Source: Diphasiastrum complanatum (Eukaryota; Streptophyta; Lycopodiopsida; Lycopodiales; Lycopodiaceae). From it: 64,000 bases of DNA. A program made the position numbers and the translations under genes. How positions within the stretch are numbered: the first letter of the stretch is position 1; every line of letters starts with the position of its first letter. This document shows positions 11,241 through 25,400 of the stretch, piece by piece. The DNA is taken from contig CM055107.1 of assembly GCA_029204225.1 (NCBI GenBank), forward strand, positions 27,643,072 through 27,707,071, read 5' to 3'. The notes beneath the pieces were generated by a model. The model was not told where the DNA came from. It ran no database searches and saw only the letters and a list, made by a program, of their open reading frames with translations.

Positions 11241-14100
11241 TTTCTAATTTATCTTTTCAACATCATAAAATTGTTGAACATTATGGTTCTAAACCATTTG
11301 GGATTGTGGTCGTCTTCCTCCATGGAAATTATGGTTCTAAATCATTTGGGGTTGCGGTTGTCCCCTCTGTTTATGATGAGAATAGTTCTTTCTAGTTGCC
11401 ACTTTGTATGGAACCTTGAAATTATAGCTTTACTAAACATAATTGTAACAGTATCCACCAAGTGCTTTCCACCCTATTTGATTTGATAATCTCATTTGAT
11501 ATGTCATATGTTTATCTTGCCCTTCCATTCACCAGCATGTTAAGCCCAAGCCCATCTTCAAGGTCTTTATTGGTCCTTTATCTTCAATGCTTGTTATTCT
11601 CATTCCCTCATAGACATTTTTTACATGTGTTACTATATCTAACACCCCTACTCCCCCATCCTAGTTGGATGTTATGAGCTTGAGTGTGAAGTTTCTTTCA
11701 AAGTTTGCATGAATTGGATGTCTATTTTGTGAAAGGTATAGCTTCTTGTCCTCTAAAGTACATCCTCTCTTATCTCCCTACCACCATTTGCTTGTCTACA
11801 GTTTTCTCATAACCATGCAAACTTCTCTTTTTTTTCTTGCGTTATGCGTTCAACATCATACCATTCATTGTGGGGCCATCCTATCCATCACCCTTGCTCT
11901 TCTTGAAGCATTTTGAGGTCTTCAATTTTGCTCATCGCTTCACATGTATTTAGCTAGGTATTCCTTGGGGTGATAGAGGTTAAATATAAAAGTTGTCAAG
12001 TAGCTTAGCTATGAGTACCATCAGGTAGAGCACGCCAAAATGAGCAACTCCATTTTGGCGACTGGTGAGTAGGACGTAAAGCCACAAAGATATTGGTGTT
12101 TAGAGTTATGTAAAAATGCGTTACAAGTTCGTAGAGTTGATCTCACATTTGTGCATATGGAATGCCGCCTCGAAAGGTTTGATGCATCCAAGTAATGCAA
12201 TTAAATCACTGAAATTCAGATTCAATATTTGATATGAATATAGTAATCCTACCCAACTAAAGCAAGAAATCTTTTTGGTATTACCTTGCAAAAGGCAATA
12301 CTATGTGTTCAAGTTGGTCAATGGAGTTTATGCAAAAGTAAACATTAAAGTCAATGTCTTAAGTTATAACGATATGTGCACACCAAAAGGTTCACCACAT
12401 TGCTAAGAACTTTACTAAAAGAACTTGGTCCTTTAGGTGCACTTTAATATGCAAGTCATAAATAGCAAAAAGTTGGTTCTTTTGTTGTTGTTATTGCATG
12501 CATCCTTGGGATCTCAACTTGCATGACGCACAAACATCATCACCAACAGCAACAATCAATTAAAGAGAAACAATTTGCATTCACAAAATGATTTCATGAA
12601 TGTTTTTTTTATTGTTGTCATATCTCTACTCATGTACACAATTTGAATCAAAGTTCAATCCTTGAGATAAGAAAAGGAAATGCTAACATTATGCCACAAC
12701 TCCAAGAAAATTAGGATTTGAAAATAGCTAATTACCTTGCATCCAATTTCAGACAATCACAATATTTATTCAAGAAATTTGTGGCATTGTGGTATACCAC
12801 AACGTTCTTGTTTACTCACATTAGTTGCAAGACTCTTGGAAAGCTATGGAGAGCTTGCAAGAGGATGATATAAATTGAAGGTTCTCATTTAGAATAGTGT
12901 AAGAGGTTCAATCCCATGAGGAGCTATTGGCAAACTCACATCACATAGCTTGCACAAATGAATTTTGATATAATGAATATAGCGGTATGCCATATTTGCC
13001 TACAATATACCAAAAAGAAATTTCAGTTTTATAGTGATCTTGGTTCTCATGCATAGAAGTTTCATTCTTCGATTTTTTGCTTGCACGAAACAACAAAGGG
13101 TTGTTGACTTTTTTCACAATTAAAGATGTTGCTTGGGAGGTTGCCTCTCGTGAAAGATCAATCAACATTGCAAGACATACTTTGAAGATTTCACTACTAT
13201 GACTTGATGCCAATTCATGAAAGATAAGCTTCTAAGCCCCTTCTAGGCATTTTAATGGATGAAACTGCTTTTGATTTAGCATTTCTTATACATTTTGTAT
13301 GTGTAAAGTATTGCATATATGCTTTCTATTAGACTATTTCTTCACTAAACACTCATCAATCTGGACTATGTCTTAAATTAAGAATAGTGGGACATGGTCA
13401 AATTTGGCTAAAAGTGCATTGATGAACTTGCATGCTTTGTGTATGGACATAGAGATGTGTTTGGTGCATTTCAAAGTTATAAAGAATTGTCTTTTCTATG
13501 TAACAAAAGCAAACTATTAATCATTTTGGTAGCAAGGCTCAAGGCCATGTGAAATTTATGGTTTCATAGCAAAATAAAAGTAGGGCTAAACCACATCCCT
13601 TCTAGACATCTCAATACAGAGATGCAATCTGTGAGATGTTAGAAAATACCTGCCTAGATGCTATTGCTTTGTTAAATCTTGAAATGCTCAATGCGAACCA
13701 TTGACTATTTTTATGTTAGATGGTTATTATTGATGCCATAATGCAAGTGATAACTTTCTTCTACACTTGCTTGGCTAAAAACAATTCTCAACACAATACA
13801 CATTAAATATGTAATCCCAAAATATCCAACGTTGCATCTTAGACATCAATGACATGGATTACAATGGAGAAACTATGTAGATGCTTGTAGTTCCCAATTG
13901 AACCCCCTCATTTTTTACAACAATCCTATATTTTCAAGCATGCCCTTGTTGTAGGCTTATGTCTTCAGAGGTCTATCATCATCCTTTCTCATGAAAAGAG
14001 CATGTAACGTCCAAAGTTATATGAATCTCTTATACTATCATTTGCTAGCTCTTTGGGTCATTCTGTTTACATCATTGCTCATTTGTAGCTGACTCACCAT
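11240..14100. other. No gene recognised
   Basis: AT-rich sequence with scattered short open frames that lack recognisable motifs. A pair of near-repeats, TTATGGTTCTAAACCATTTG and TTATGGTTCTAAATCATTTG, lies at about 11281-11350. No RNA gene or element border was seen. Confidence 0.4.
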
Positions 14101-14149
14101 TGTGACTGGTTCGAAGAATACAAGTCATACACCTATTCTAGAGTTGTAC

Positions 14150-15340
14150 AATTAGGAGACAACTGAAGGAACTATTAGGATCAAATTTCAGAAAGGTGAT
14201 GTAAAATTTCTGTCCAATGTTCGTCGTGTTCCAAATCTTACTAAAAATTTGCTTTCAATAACAGAATTACTGATTCTGGTCATCGAATTCGATACAAAGG
14301 GCTGCACTATTCTTGACAAATCTAGAAAAGTTTTAGCTTTCAATAGGAGATATAGCTATCTTTACAAGCAAAGCCATTGTTACTCCACAAACAGTCAAGC
14401 TCTTCATACTTCAACTTCTGAATCAACTGATATGCTGTGGCATTTCAAACTAGGCCATTTGAACTTTAAAAGTATTCAACAAATGTCAAATTTGTATTAC
14501 CAAATCGACTTCTCTTTGTGACAGTTGTATTATTTGCAAACATGCCAGAAGTCCATTTGACTCTGATTCAGTCCATTCATCTAAAGGTTTGCTAGATCTT
14601 GTACATAGTGACATTTGTGGCCCTATGCAGATTGTTTCCACAGGGGGCAGCCACATATTTTCTAATCTTTATTGATGATTTTTCTCAAAGAACTGTTGCC
14701 TACTTTCTGAAGAACAAATGTGATTCAAATTCTTCAAACAGTTCAAGACATCTGTTGAAAATCAGACACAGAGAAAAATAAAGGCCCTACGCACTGATGG
14801 AGGGGAGAAATTGATCTCCACCGAATTCAAGGACTTCTGCAAGGCAAATGGAATACACCAACAATTTACGACTAGCTATTCACCTCAGTCCAATGGTATA
14901 GTTGAAAGGAAGAATTAGACACTAATCGAAAGTGCCAAGAGCATGCTGTCTCATGCCTCTCTTCCAAAGAAATTTTGAGCATAAGCTATCACAACTGCTA
15001 CCTATCTACAGAATCGATCCGTTACAAAAACTCTAAACAAAAAAACATCTTATGAGGTATGGACATGATCAAAACCCTCACTCAAGCACATTCGAGTTTT
15101 GGATGCATTGCTTATTCTCAGATCCTTGCTGATTTAAGGCAAAATCTAGATGATACTAGCAGAAAATCAATATTCATTGGCGATTCTCCAAACCACAAGG
15201 CATACAAACTCTACAATCCGAACACATAGAAGTCGTTCATAAGTAGATCCACCTACTTGTACCTAGACTTACTATTTACAATGATGTCAATCTACTATAG
15301 GATGGCTCTAGTAAATTAAGTAGATTCAAACTTATACTCT
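14150..15340 (+). pseudogene. Ty1/copia pol fragment (integrase region), decayed
   Basis: Broken frames follow copia order. LWHFKLGHLNF (GAG-pre-integrase HxxxH part) is near 14440. A CIICKHARSPF zinc-binding part and LVHSDICGPM (first catalytic Asp) follow near 14530-14640. Next come FIDDFSQR, a TDGG(E) block and SYSPQSNGIVERK with the catalytic Glu near 14870-14910, then a block resembling the integrase C-terminus and the linker to RT. Several stops and frameshifts are present. The sequence is closest to the copia element at 48.6-53.9 kb among those in this window. No LTRs flank it. Confidence 0.7.
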
Positions 15341-18300
15341 CAAGTATTGATCATTGAGTTGCAATCATCAACAAGTCAAGTGAATTTAGAATAAAGTTTG
15401 CACCTTTAACAGTCAGTGATCACTCGGTTCTCATTAGATTTTCATTCAATTCCTTCTGGTCTGATTGTTTTCCTAGATAGAAGTGAGAATCCATCCAACA
15501 ACGATCAAACATCTGAAACTCTGCATTTTTGTGCCTCATGTATAGTCCTTTTGATTAATCAAAGAGTGCAATTTTGTCCACTCACAACTATTATTCATTT
15601 TTGCATTATTACAGACTACATTACATCTTGATTCTTGCTGCTACGCGGACACACTTCCGATCCACAACAGTTCGTTGTAAGTTTCCACTGCTAGTATCTC
15701 GATCCAGATTTTGATTTTGGACTTCTATCTTTGGAACCGATTGCTCAATTTCCATCGAGATACTACAATCCCTTGTGTTAGAACTCGTTTATGCTACACC
15801 CACGATTTCCAACACTTGCATTCTTTCCCTTGAAAATGCAAGATAATGTTATATTTGATGCTAGCCCTTCCTATACCCTGATGGGGCAAGGGAGATAGAA
15901 GAACGCGAATATAGAAGAGAGCAAGAATATTGCGGAACAGCTCTCCCATTCTAATTGGCTGCTAGGTGCAAAAACAGTCTAATAGATAGCTTATGCTAAA
16001 TGTAATCACAACTTCAAGTGTTCTAATTGCCCAACAGGATCTTAAAAATTAATTCATACTCTAAAATAAGAGTATAGTCCACTGAAGAGATTGGAGATGG
16101 TTTGTGTGTGGTGCTACTGAAATCAGATTCAATGTGAAGTATAGTTCTGAAATAAATCGAAGAGCAGTATGATATCGCGAGTTCCTTAGGCGTCAAAGAC
16201 GGCCATCGTCTGATCAGACTGAGGAGTCTTAGACGTCCGTGTTCTGATCAAAGTGAGTAAACAAGCCCGATCAAACAACAATGAAAGTGCATTCAATCAC
16301 AACATGCATTCACCTACGTTGTACATAGATAAAAGCAAGTTGTTGCTATATTACACTGAAGCACAATACAAATAGCAATTACAACAAAAAATGACGGCAT
16401 AATTGGGAGGCTCAAAAATGCGTCTGATGGACGGAGCAACTCGTAATCTGTGCTTGGATGATCTATTTATAGACTTCATCTGTGTATTAATTACATTGAA
16501 TGCTTGTCACCTAATTAGGAAAGTTGTCATACTTGGAAGTATATAGCTTTTGTGACAATTGTACACAGTATATATACGGTCAATAATTTAGCATTGTTGA
16601 CGCGGACGAGGACGGCCCTGGAACGTTCCTCGTTTGTTTGAGGTGGCCTTTGGGATTTTCTCTCTCTTCGCATTTTTTGCAAGAAGCCCTAAAAAGGATG
16701 ATGTCTTTAGAACAGCTTAACGCATGAAAATAGATGACCTTCGAGAATTTTCTCTCTCTTCGCATTTTTCGCAAAGAGCCGAAGGTGTGTTAAAAACAGT
16801 TAAGCTTTTGAACTATGCAAGTGTCACATTTCGGGGAAATGCGAAAAAGCCGAAGCTGTTGAAAACATAGTGTATTTCTGCAGATTTTTGAAAAAGTAAT
16901 GTATTTCTGCAGACTTGTTCTAAATGCAAGTTTTGTGGAAGTCGTTGAAGATGGCCAAGTCTTCAATGACTTCAAGTTATTAAACTTGACATATGAACTT
17001 TGAAATTATGACATGATTGGGTACCCTTTGTTGGAGATCAACCGGAAGCCCGTTGTAAACGTTCTTCAAATAAATTGGCTGTCTAAGTTTGTGAATCCTG
17101 CAGGTATCAGATGAGCATACGTAGAACCAAAGTTGCTTTCACCTGACCCTAGATCAATGATCAATAAACATGCAGGAAGAATCATGAAATAGAAATTAGT
17201 CATTCACCAAGGAGGCAACTGTGGGCTTAATTTCCAACATACCCACCTTATGCAAATCTTCAAATTAGCATTAGCTCATTATTGATGTGCTATATGTAAT
17301 AAAAATTTCATATAGAGTGTATCTGATGATATATGAATTGCATTTTGTTAAGTTGCTTTTTTTCTTAACCAAATTATATAACATTTTGGTCATTACAAGA
17401 CAACAATAATTTTAATCATCATATTATGGTTGGCTAAAGTTTCATACTTCATTTTTTATTATCATTTCATGGGCATATCAAATATAAAATGTGGTTAGAT
17501 TGAGATGACATGATTGATAAGTGGCAATTTAATGTGAAATGATGAAAGTATGATTGTGATAGTGAAATAATGAAAATCTAGCTAAATTCACTATATTGCA
17601 AAAACATGAAATTGTGAAATGTTGAAAATATATAATCATGGATGTAAAACAACAAAAAATCATAAAATGTGATATATTGTATAAGCACTAGAATGGGAAA
17701 CCATTTTTACAATGATGATTGCATTTGTGGACATGCAGCGTGATCATGAATATTCCAAAAGGATAATTCTGCACAATACATAGTATCTTAACTTTCAAGT
17801 GGACCTTATGGGATCATGAATTTCTAGATTGTCACGTATGAAATCAAATTTTCACATCGACAAAATACCCACTAGTAGAAATTGGAAGTCATTGGTAGAG
17901 AATGTGCAGGTGAAAATCATTATTGTGGCTCCTCTTTATGGCAAAATTGACTAGATGCATATTAGTTGAAGCTAAAATTTCAATGTTGAGTAACAAATAC
18001 GGATTAGGCACACACACATAGTATCAATGTAAAAAGGTAGTTGTGATAGTCAATATGTACAAAAACTTAGAAATTTGCCACCATTATATATTCCTTATAA
18101 GCACCCCCAAGTGTGTGCCTAAAAGTGGGCTTTTTGCTCCAAGGTTCAAGACTCCAATGTTGTGTTTTGAAATGTAGCCTTGTCTTTCAATATGAAACAT
18201 ATGAATGACACGTGACTTTATTTGAAACACATTTTCTATTTCTTGAATAAGACTATTTAAATTTCTCTTCAAAGTGTCCCCCCAAACAATTAACTTCATT

Positions 18301-19000
18301 TTACACTTGATAGATGCCACTAACATTGAGACCTCGCCAAATTTCATGGTGACTAGGTGATTGTGAGGTCCTTCTAGGAAACAAAGAAAGTTAATATTGG
18401 GGGAGGATGGATAACGTGGCCCTAACTCATCGACAATACGTACACAAGAATGTGATCATTCAAGGACAGAAGCCTACCTAGCTCTATATAGGAGGAGAAC
18501 TAATTTGTGAGGTAATGCTCATGTTGGCACATGAAATTGTGATGAGGATTTAGCATGGGATAGCTGGCTTTGTAGGAGTTTGGTAAAAAATAGAAGGGGT
18601 AGGGCTATAAGGGCATTGATCTTGGATATTGGCCACAATTGTCAAGCGAAGTGCTGCTACCCCTTGAAAGGATGTGGCTAGTGCCCATTAATCATGACAC
18701 CATAGATACCTTTCCGAGAATGAAATGTTGGGGATTGGGATTCTACCTTACAAGTCTTATGGCGAAAATTGTGTGCCTCCCCACAAAAAAGAAAGAATCA
18801 TTTAATTATATTTAGGAGAATTCTTTATTGTCAAAATTGATTCAATAATTGCTAGTTGGTTTGATATCATTCAATTGAATTTAGTTGAATATCATAGTAG
18901 GCAATTTAGGTGTCTAAGATAGCCATGCATTCTTGATGAACATTGTTCTAGTAAGTCTAAAATAATCATTGATGAATGTGATAGAGAATAGTGCAGAATG
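15340..19000. other. No gene recognised; decayed repeat sequence
   Basis: Contains a palindrome GTCTGATCAGAC near 16210. Between about 16660 and 16860 are three related stretches with CTTCGCATTTTTCGCAA-type words, similar to the LTR subrepeats of the copia element at 48.6 kb. This may be an old solo-LTR fragment. No coding potential was recognised. Confidence 0.35.
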
Positions 19001-19079
19001 AATCATTTTATGGGTTTCTCAGATCTCGTGCGAATTGAGCTCATTTTGAAAGCACTAGCCGTGAGCTGCCTTTACCCCA

Positions 19080-19143
19080 GCATAATATAAGGCTGGGAAA
19101 AAGGCTTGAATTTGGTAAGTTTGCAGGTAACCAGGCAGCAGCT
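19080..19143 (+). promoter_or_regulatory. Possible LSF2 core promoter and short leader
   Basis: A TATA-like TAATATAAGG at 19083-19092 lies about 55 bp upstream of the LSF2 start codon. The spacing leaves a very short leader, so a distal promoter or a spliced leader is equally possible. Confidence 0.25.
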
Positions 19144-19477
19144 ATGGCTCCAACCTATCAAACCTTTTCTGCAGTATTGCCATCCTCGATGAGTTCTGCA
19201 TTTACTACTGACAAAATTGCGGGGGTGAATCGGTGTTGCTGTGAATCTCCTTCTAGCTTTGGGGTTTGTGGAGGTAATTGGAGGTTGAAGATGGGAAGCA
19301 GCAGAAGGCATTTCTATGGTACCCAATTAGAGGTTAGAAGGTGCACGGCATTTGGGGTGTTGTGTACATTGGGGATGCCAGAGCAGGCGAAATTTGGGGC
19401 TGCTATTAAGAGTGAACAATACAATGAATTGATGCAGAAGCAAATGATGAATCCCTATGAATATCACCACGAGCTGG
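19144..19477 (+). CDS. LSF2: LSF2 exon 1 (transit peptide and linker)
   Basis: Starts at the ATG at 19144 and ends after the first base of a Gly codon; donor GGTTAGT. It encodes 111 full codons. The first about 60 residues are low in acidic residues and rich in Ser, Cys and basic residues, fitting a plastid signal. Confidence 0.85.
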
Positions 19478-22400
19478 GTTAGTCATATCATTTTCTTTGT
19501 TCCAAGGAAGAGAGAGAGAGAGCAGCTCTTAAAGATTGTAAATTTTCAGTTGTTCTTCATGACTGTGATGATTCTATGTGCATTTCCATGACTTTGAAAA
19601 TTGGAATTTTTGGATTTGCTAGCACATCCTAGGACTCCTCTTTTGCTACAAAATTTGGGTCCCTTAAATGCACAATGATGATTGACGCTTTCATGCAAGC
19701 TAACATGAAAAATTGGATGTACTTTACGTCCCTCTTGTAGCTTCAACTTGTAAGCTACATTGCTTATTTTCTTGGTGACCTTCCATGGTCCACAATACCT
19801 AGGAAATAATATGGTACACTTCCTAGTTGCAACACTTTTGACTTTCAAGGCACAAACAAGAAGACCATGTTTCCTACTTCACACTTTGAATCAAAGGATT
19901 TTGTCATACATAACTTTCAGCCCTAGCGATGATCTTGGAAAATTCACGTCGAGCTATTTTGAGTTTCTTGCATCCAAGTCAGAAATTTGTATTGTTGGGT
20001 GGTTTCTACGTGATCCTATAGGTGTTGGGTTAACTGGCCTAAAATTATAGCTCAATTTTAAGGGACTTACATGGACATATATTTCTTGTAATTATATGCA
20101 AACTTTAGTAAAGGCATATACACCATGTCTTCCTACATTTCACTATGATGTGGCATTCCTTCCAAAATTTGATTGATTCTCTCAATCTTCCCATCTATCT
20201 TCAATGCTCTCCACTACTAACAAATTTGTGGCCAACTTGGTGAACAATGTTGTCCAAATCTAACTAGTGAATTTGGAGTCCTTATTTGAGATTATGAGCT
20301 TCTCATGTTGTCAATGGTCTCATCACATAAACTGCCAATTGTCTATCTTGAATAGTCATTGTCATGACATGATCTATCTATTAAATAAAAAGCTCATGAC
20401 TGCTCTTCTGATGATGAATTAACTACCTTATGAAAGCTTTGTGGCTTTCAACCACCAAGTTTAAGTTAACAAGTAAGATTTGGGGCTCTTGGCCTCCAAG
20501 AACAATAATGTAATTAACAAGTAAAAAAATCATATCCTAACATTGCTCATGTTCCGCATGAGCTTAGTGTCGACGTGGTCTCTTCTTCAATAGTTTAGTC
20601 TATGATGCACTATCTCTTTTTGCTTTAGAATTTGTATCCGATATGATCTTAGTAGCCAATCCTTGGAATCTGTAGAAATTTTAATGGTTGAGCTACTACT
20701 TTTCCTTTACTGGTGTCCCTTGGAGGTGGTAATTAGAGCTAACTTTGCTACTTCAAAGGTAAGTGACCATTATGTCAAAGATTCGTTCGAAATAGTCAAT
20801 TTTCATATACTTTCAGCTAGCTAAGTCCACAGGAGTTTAATGCGTTGACATATGAAAGTAAGATATTGTGTAGTCAGTTTCACATGTTTTCCTTTCTCAT
20901 ATAGATCATGAACAACCATCATTTATTTAGTTGCAAAAATTTTCAACTCAAATGCTCCGTAAGAAGGAAAGAATCTATATTCAGTATGTCCTTTCCTAGT
21001 ATTGACATTGTCTTTGATGGATTTAAATATTGTTGGTTAGTGATCCTGCCAATAAATATACAATTTCCATAAGAATGATATTGATCTAGTTAAGCTTGAG
21101 CTGCTTGACATGGCCAATTTTTACATACTAATGCAACAATATGGACTAGGCTCTACAACTCCACTTGAAGTTGACTCACTTAATCAACACTTTCAGGTGC
21201 ATTGCAAGCCTTTCACCACCAAGCTGCAATGCCAAACCAAATGGAATGGGTTTCTTTTATCTTGCATACCTCATAACATCTTTATAATTCAGGTTTTTTT
21301 CATTTTTATATACAAAGATCTTTATAATCAAGCTGTTTTTTATTTTTAAACACCAACCAATTTACAATAAGACTGGTTATTTGTTGATGATTCTAATAAA
21401 TTTGAAGCATTCAGTTTTGACATATGTGGGTTGGTTATTTATTTTTCATTGTATGAAAATGCTGTGATAGAATCTAATCTTGGCCAAAGCCTCCTTCACA
21501 CTTTTTATACCAAGCTGCATGGTATGTTGTGAAGTTTCCATGGTTGGAAACTTGGTAGAAGTAGCAACGCCACATAAGCAAGAGAAGAACTAGAAGTTAG
21601 CACATTTTGATTCAATGTTAAGTACACGTTGGCAAGTTGCTAAGCATCTCTAGCTATATTTAGGGTTTTGTAAAACAATGTCCTATAAGCGAATGGTAAG
21701 AAAATAGAGTTGTGAAACAATTGTAGGGTAGCTTGGTCACATTAGTAGACATAAGTGAGTTCACGTCATTTTAGGGACCAATTACGAGGTAGCAACACCA
21801 AAAAATGATGGGGCCTTGAAGTGCATGACACCTTTGAGTCCTTAATGAAGGCAATGGCTATTGCTTCAACGCTCTACCCTTGAGATAGAGGTAACTGACA
21901 TTGTCATAAAAACATGTTAAGATAGGAAGGTAAGCTAGTTGCTTTTGAGAACATAAAGCTTCACTAGTTTAACAGAAGTATTTGATACACTGTAAAGAGT
22001 TGTATGCAATAGAACATGTGCTCAAGGTGTACAAACCTCTATTGTACATTGCATGGAATAAGATATACTATATTAGAAAACAATCTATTGAGAGAATTAG
22101 AGGAGATGAGGGTTACCATAGGTGGCATTTAGTGCACAAGTTCTTTGGTCTTGCAAATGAGCCAACTTGGCATGATGCTTCCGTAGTGCACACACCTATT
22201 TAATGTACACCATAGAAAAAGTATGTTAAAGAGAATTGGAAGTGTTCTTGCAAGATGTGAATGGAAACTTTAAATTTTTCATGTGCATTCAAGTACTAAT
22301 AAGCTTGTAATAGCTTTAGCAATCATGCTGTAAGAGAAAATATCTAGCGTTGCATTTCTTGTCAAGTGAACAAGGCTAAAAGTATAAGTGCCCTCTAGGT

Positions 22401-25400
22401 TTACTCCATCCACACAAGATATTGCACAATAGATGGGAAAGCATTTCTAAAAATTTTGTTAGAGGACAAATAAGAATCGAAGTGACACAACATTCAATAT
22501 TGGTAGTAGCAGATAAACTGATTGAAATGGCCTTGTTGGTTTAGTTTATCCACTTGAGATACCGTGTGGTGGAAGGGAAAATATTTATGGATTTATTACT
22601 GGGCTACCAAGGAACCATGCAAGGTTAGATTTTACATTGGTATTAGTGGATCAATTCACCGAAAATCCCCATTTCATTGCTACAAAAGGTAACGGCTCCA
22701 TAAATGCTGATTTATTTGTCCAAAATGAATGAGAGTCTTGAGAAGCTCATATTTTCAAATAGGGACTCCAAATTCACTAGTTAGATTTGGACAATAGTGT
22801 TCACCAAGTTGGCCACAAATTTGCATATGAGTAGTGGAGAGCATCGGGGATAGATGGGAAGATTGCGAGAATCAATCAAATTTTGGAAGATGCCATATTG
22901 TAGTGAAATCAAAGATGCAGCCTGTTAGGGTTAGGGTTTCCTGGAACGCATGTTTTTTTTTATAAATTTTTGACAGAATAACTGCCGTCGTGTGGAGGTT
23001 GCTAACTGTAGTACAACAGAAGATAAGCAAGATTCTTTACTCGATCCGAAGGAAAGTCACATCTTAGAAGAACCCAAAACCAGTCCAAAAAACCTTGAGC
23101 AAGTGAAATTATAGGCAGAAAGAGCATACAACTTGCAAATAGTGTACATTCTCAAAAGATAGAAATTTGCTCTACACAACATAGAACATGGTTGGGCTGC
23201 CATAAGGCTTCTAACATCAGGCAAATTCTAGAGCTTGTAGAAGTAATGGCAATCACAACCCAACTTTGGAGCAAAGAGTGAAGATGAGAGCGGTCTCCTT
23301 TTTCTTTTAATTTGTAAAGCGGAGGAAGATGCCTTGTTTAGGAGTGCTGGCGAGTTTGAGACTATAGCAAGTTTGACATAGTGTCAGCCAAATAAGTATT
23401 GGCATGTGCAACCAATAGCTATATTTCTAAATGTGCATCGTACTTAGCATGAAGACATATCGTTTATTTTCAAGGGAGAGACATTTAGCCACATTGTTCT
23501 CTCATCTCCAATTTGTAGTTGGATTGGTTGTGCTTTGCATATTTATGTTGTGCTATAAAGGATTCTAGTTCTAGTCTTTCATGTTTAACCAAGCATAATG
23601 TATGTTTTATGCACAGTTGCAGTGGATCGCGATCCGTTGCAAAAGCGATCCGGAACGTCAGCGATCCGCGACCCGGAGCTCAATTATTTTTTTATTTGTG
23701 TGAAAAAGACTAATGGCCAATTTTTTTTTTTTTTTGAGTTTAATCTATATCTAAGGAAGCGGAGGGCGGACACGAACGCGCGTCTGGACGTGCGAACCCG
23801 TCCGCGTTTGGACGCGTCCGGTTTTTTTTCTTTTTTTTTTAATTTTTTTAAAAAAAATTTAGACTTAAATTTTTTTTTAGAAAAAAATATGGCATCCGGA
23901 CCCCCGGACGCGTCGGTTTTTTTTAATTTTTTATTTTAAATTTAGTTAAAAAAAAAAAATTGGACGCGTCCAACCCCGCGTCCGGGGGTTGGACGCGTCC
24001 GGGTCCGGACGCGGACGCGGACGCGGACATTCCGGCCCGGACCCCCTTGTCTGATCTATATATACTAAAAGAAAAGTGGTTTCCGGGCAGCTCACGCTGC
24101 CCAGCGTGAGCTGCCCGGAAACCCATGTTTTTAAGTAAAAAAGGATGGGGAAGGGTGAAGGCCACGGGCAGGGGAGGGCACAGGCAGGGGCGGGCACGGG
24201 GGCAGGCAGGGGGATGGGCACGGGCCCTCACATTTGAGTTTGCCTGCTGTTGGGCGGGCAGGCGTTACTAGTACTAACTAAAATTTAATTGGACGGTGAA
24301 CATGATGGAATGATTACAAATTTACAATCCAAGATATATCATAGTTCATTCAGGCTATTATTGATAGCCGATTCTAAGATTGTCTTTATTTGTCAAGGGA
24401 TTTGATGGAGAGAGAAGGATGGTCAAGTTCCTGCATGGATTGTGTAGTAAGAATGCATCAGATGTAGTTGTTTCAAGATCAAAATCATTTGAGGAAGCAT
24501 TGCAACTTGCAAAGCTGTTTGAACCAAAATTTGTTCAAGGGGAAGAACTATGAAATGGGAGACAATAATTTTAGGACTACTACGAATTTGTTTGGTCCAA
24601 CTATAATGCAGTGCAAAATTGAAGTACATCCACATTATGGACACACAGTCCTTGCATACTTGACAATGCATGCATTGGGACTTAATAGTTTTGAATGATA
24701 CTGTTCATAATTACTGGGCCTATCTGTTAGGTTGGCAATAAATTCCTTTGTTGCCATTTGAAGTTGGGCACACTATTTTTGGAGAAATATGCACACGTTA
24801 TTTCAGTAGACTATGAATAGATGACAAAGACATTCGTTAGTTGATTGATTGTATTGATTTGGACCTCTTAAGTTGGAGAGTTTAATTGGACATCTCGAGG
24901 GAAGATCTGCGTATGCTATCAGTAATTCATGGTATCTATTGAGCTTGGTTGGAGATTGCTTTATGATCGTCATTTGCTGTTTTTTCATGCTTTGTGACGC
25001 TTTTACCAGTAATGCTCTTAACATGGTATCGAAATACTGTCGTGGCTTGCTTTAGATCAGTTTTCATTTATTGACTGCCCTCCCACTTTTCTGGCCCACT
25101 CATACTTTTTCTACTCCATTTTTTCTAGGTGGCCTCCTTCCTCACCAGTGCACTACTTTTTCCGCTTCCGTTTTACCTAACATTGCATTTGTTCACCTTC
25201 TACTTTACCAGTGCCCTCATCTTATGGTCCTATTTGCCCATTTTCTCCTCCTTTTTGCGATTTTTTGCTGTTGTTTTGATTTTACAGCCCATTAAGTTGG
25301 CCTCTTTTGTCCATTCTTTGCCTTCCTTCACTAATTTTTCACTATGGTTTTCTTTTTCCTGCCTATTATCGTTCTATTTTGGCTGTTTTTCATTTTTGCA

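Noticed and set aside
12941-13213. 90-codon minus-strand frame
   Set aside because: AT-rich, no motif, no splice context and no neighbouring exon.
23923-24255. Pro/Ala/Arg-rich minus-strand frames
   Set aside because: They translate GGACGCG and GGGCAGG arrays of a miniature element and its flank.
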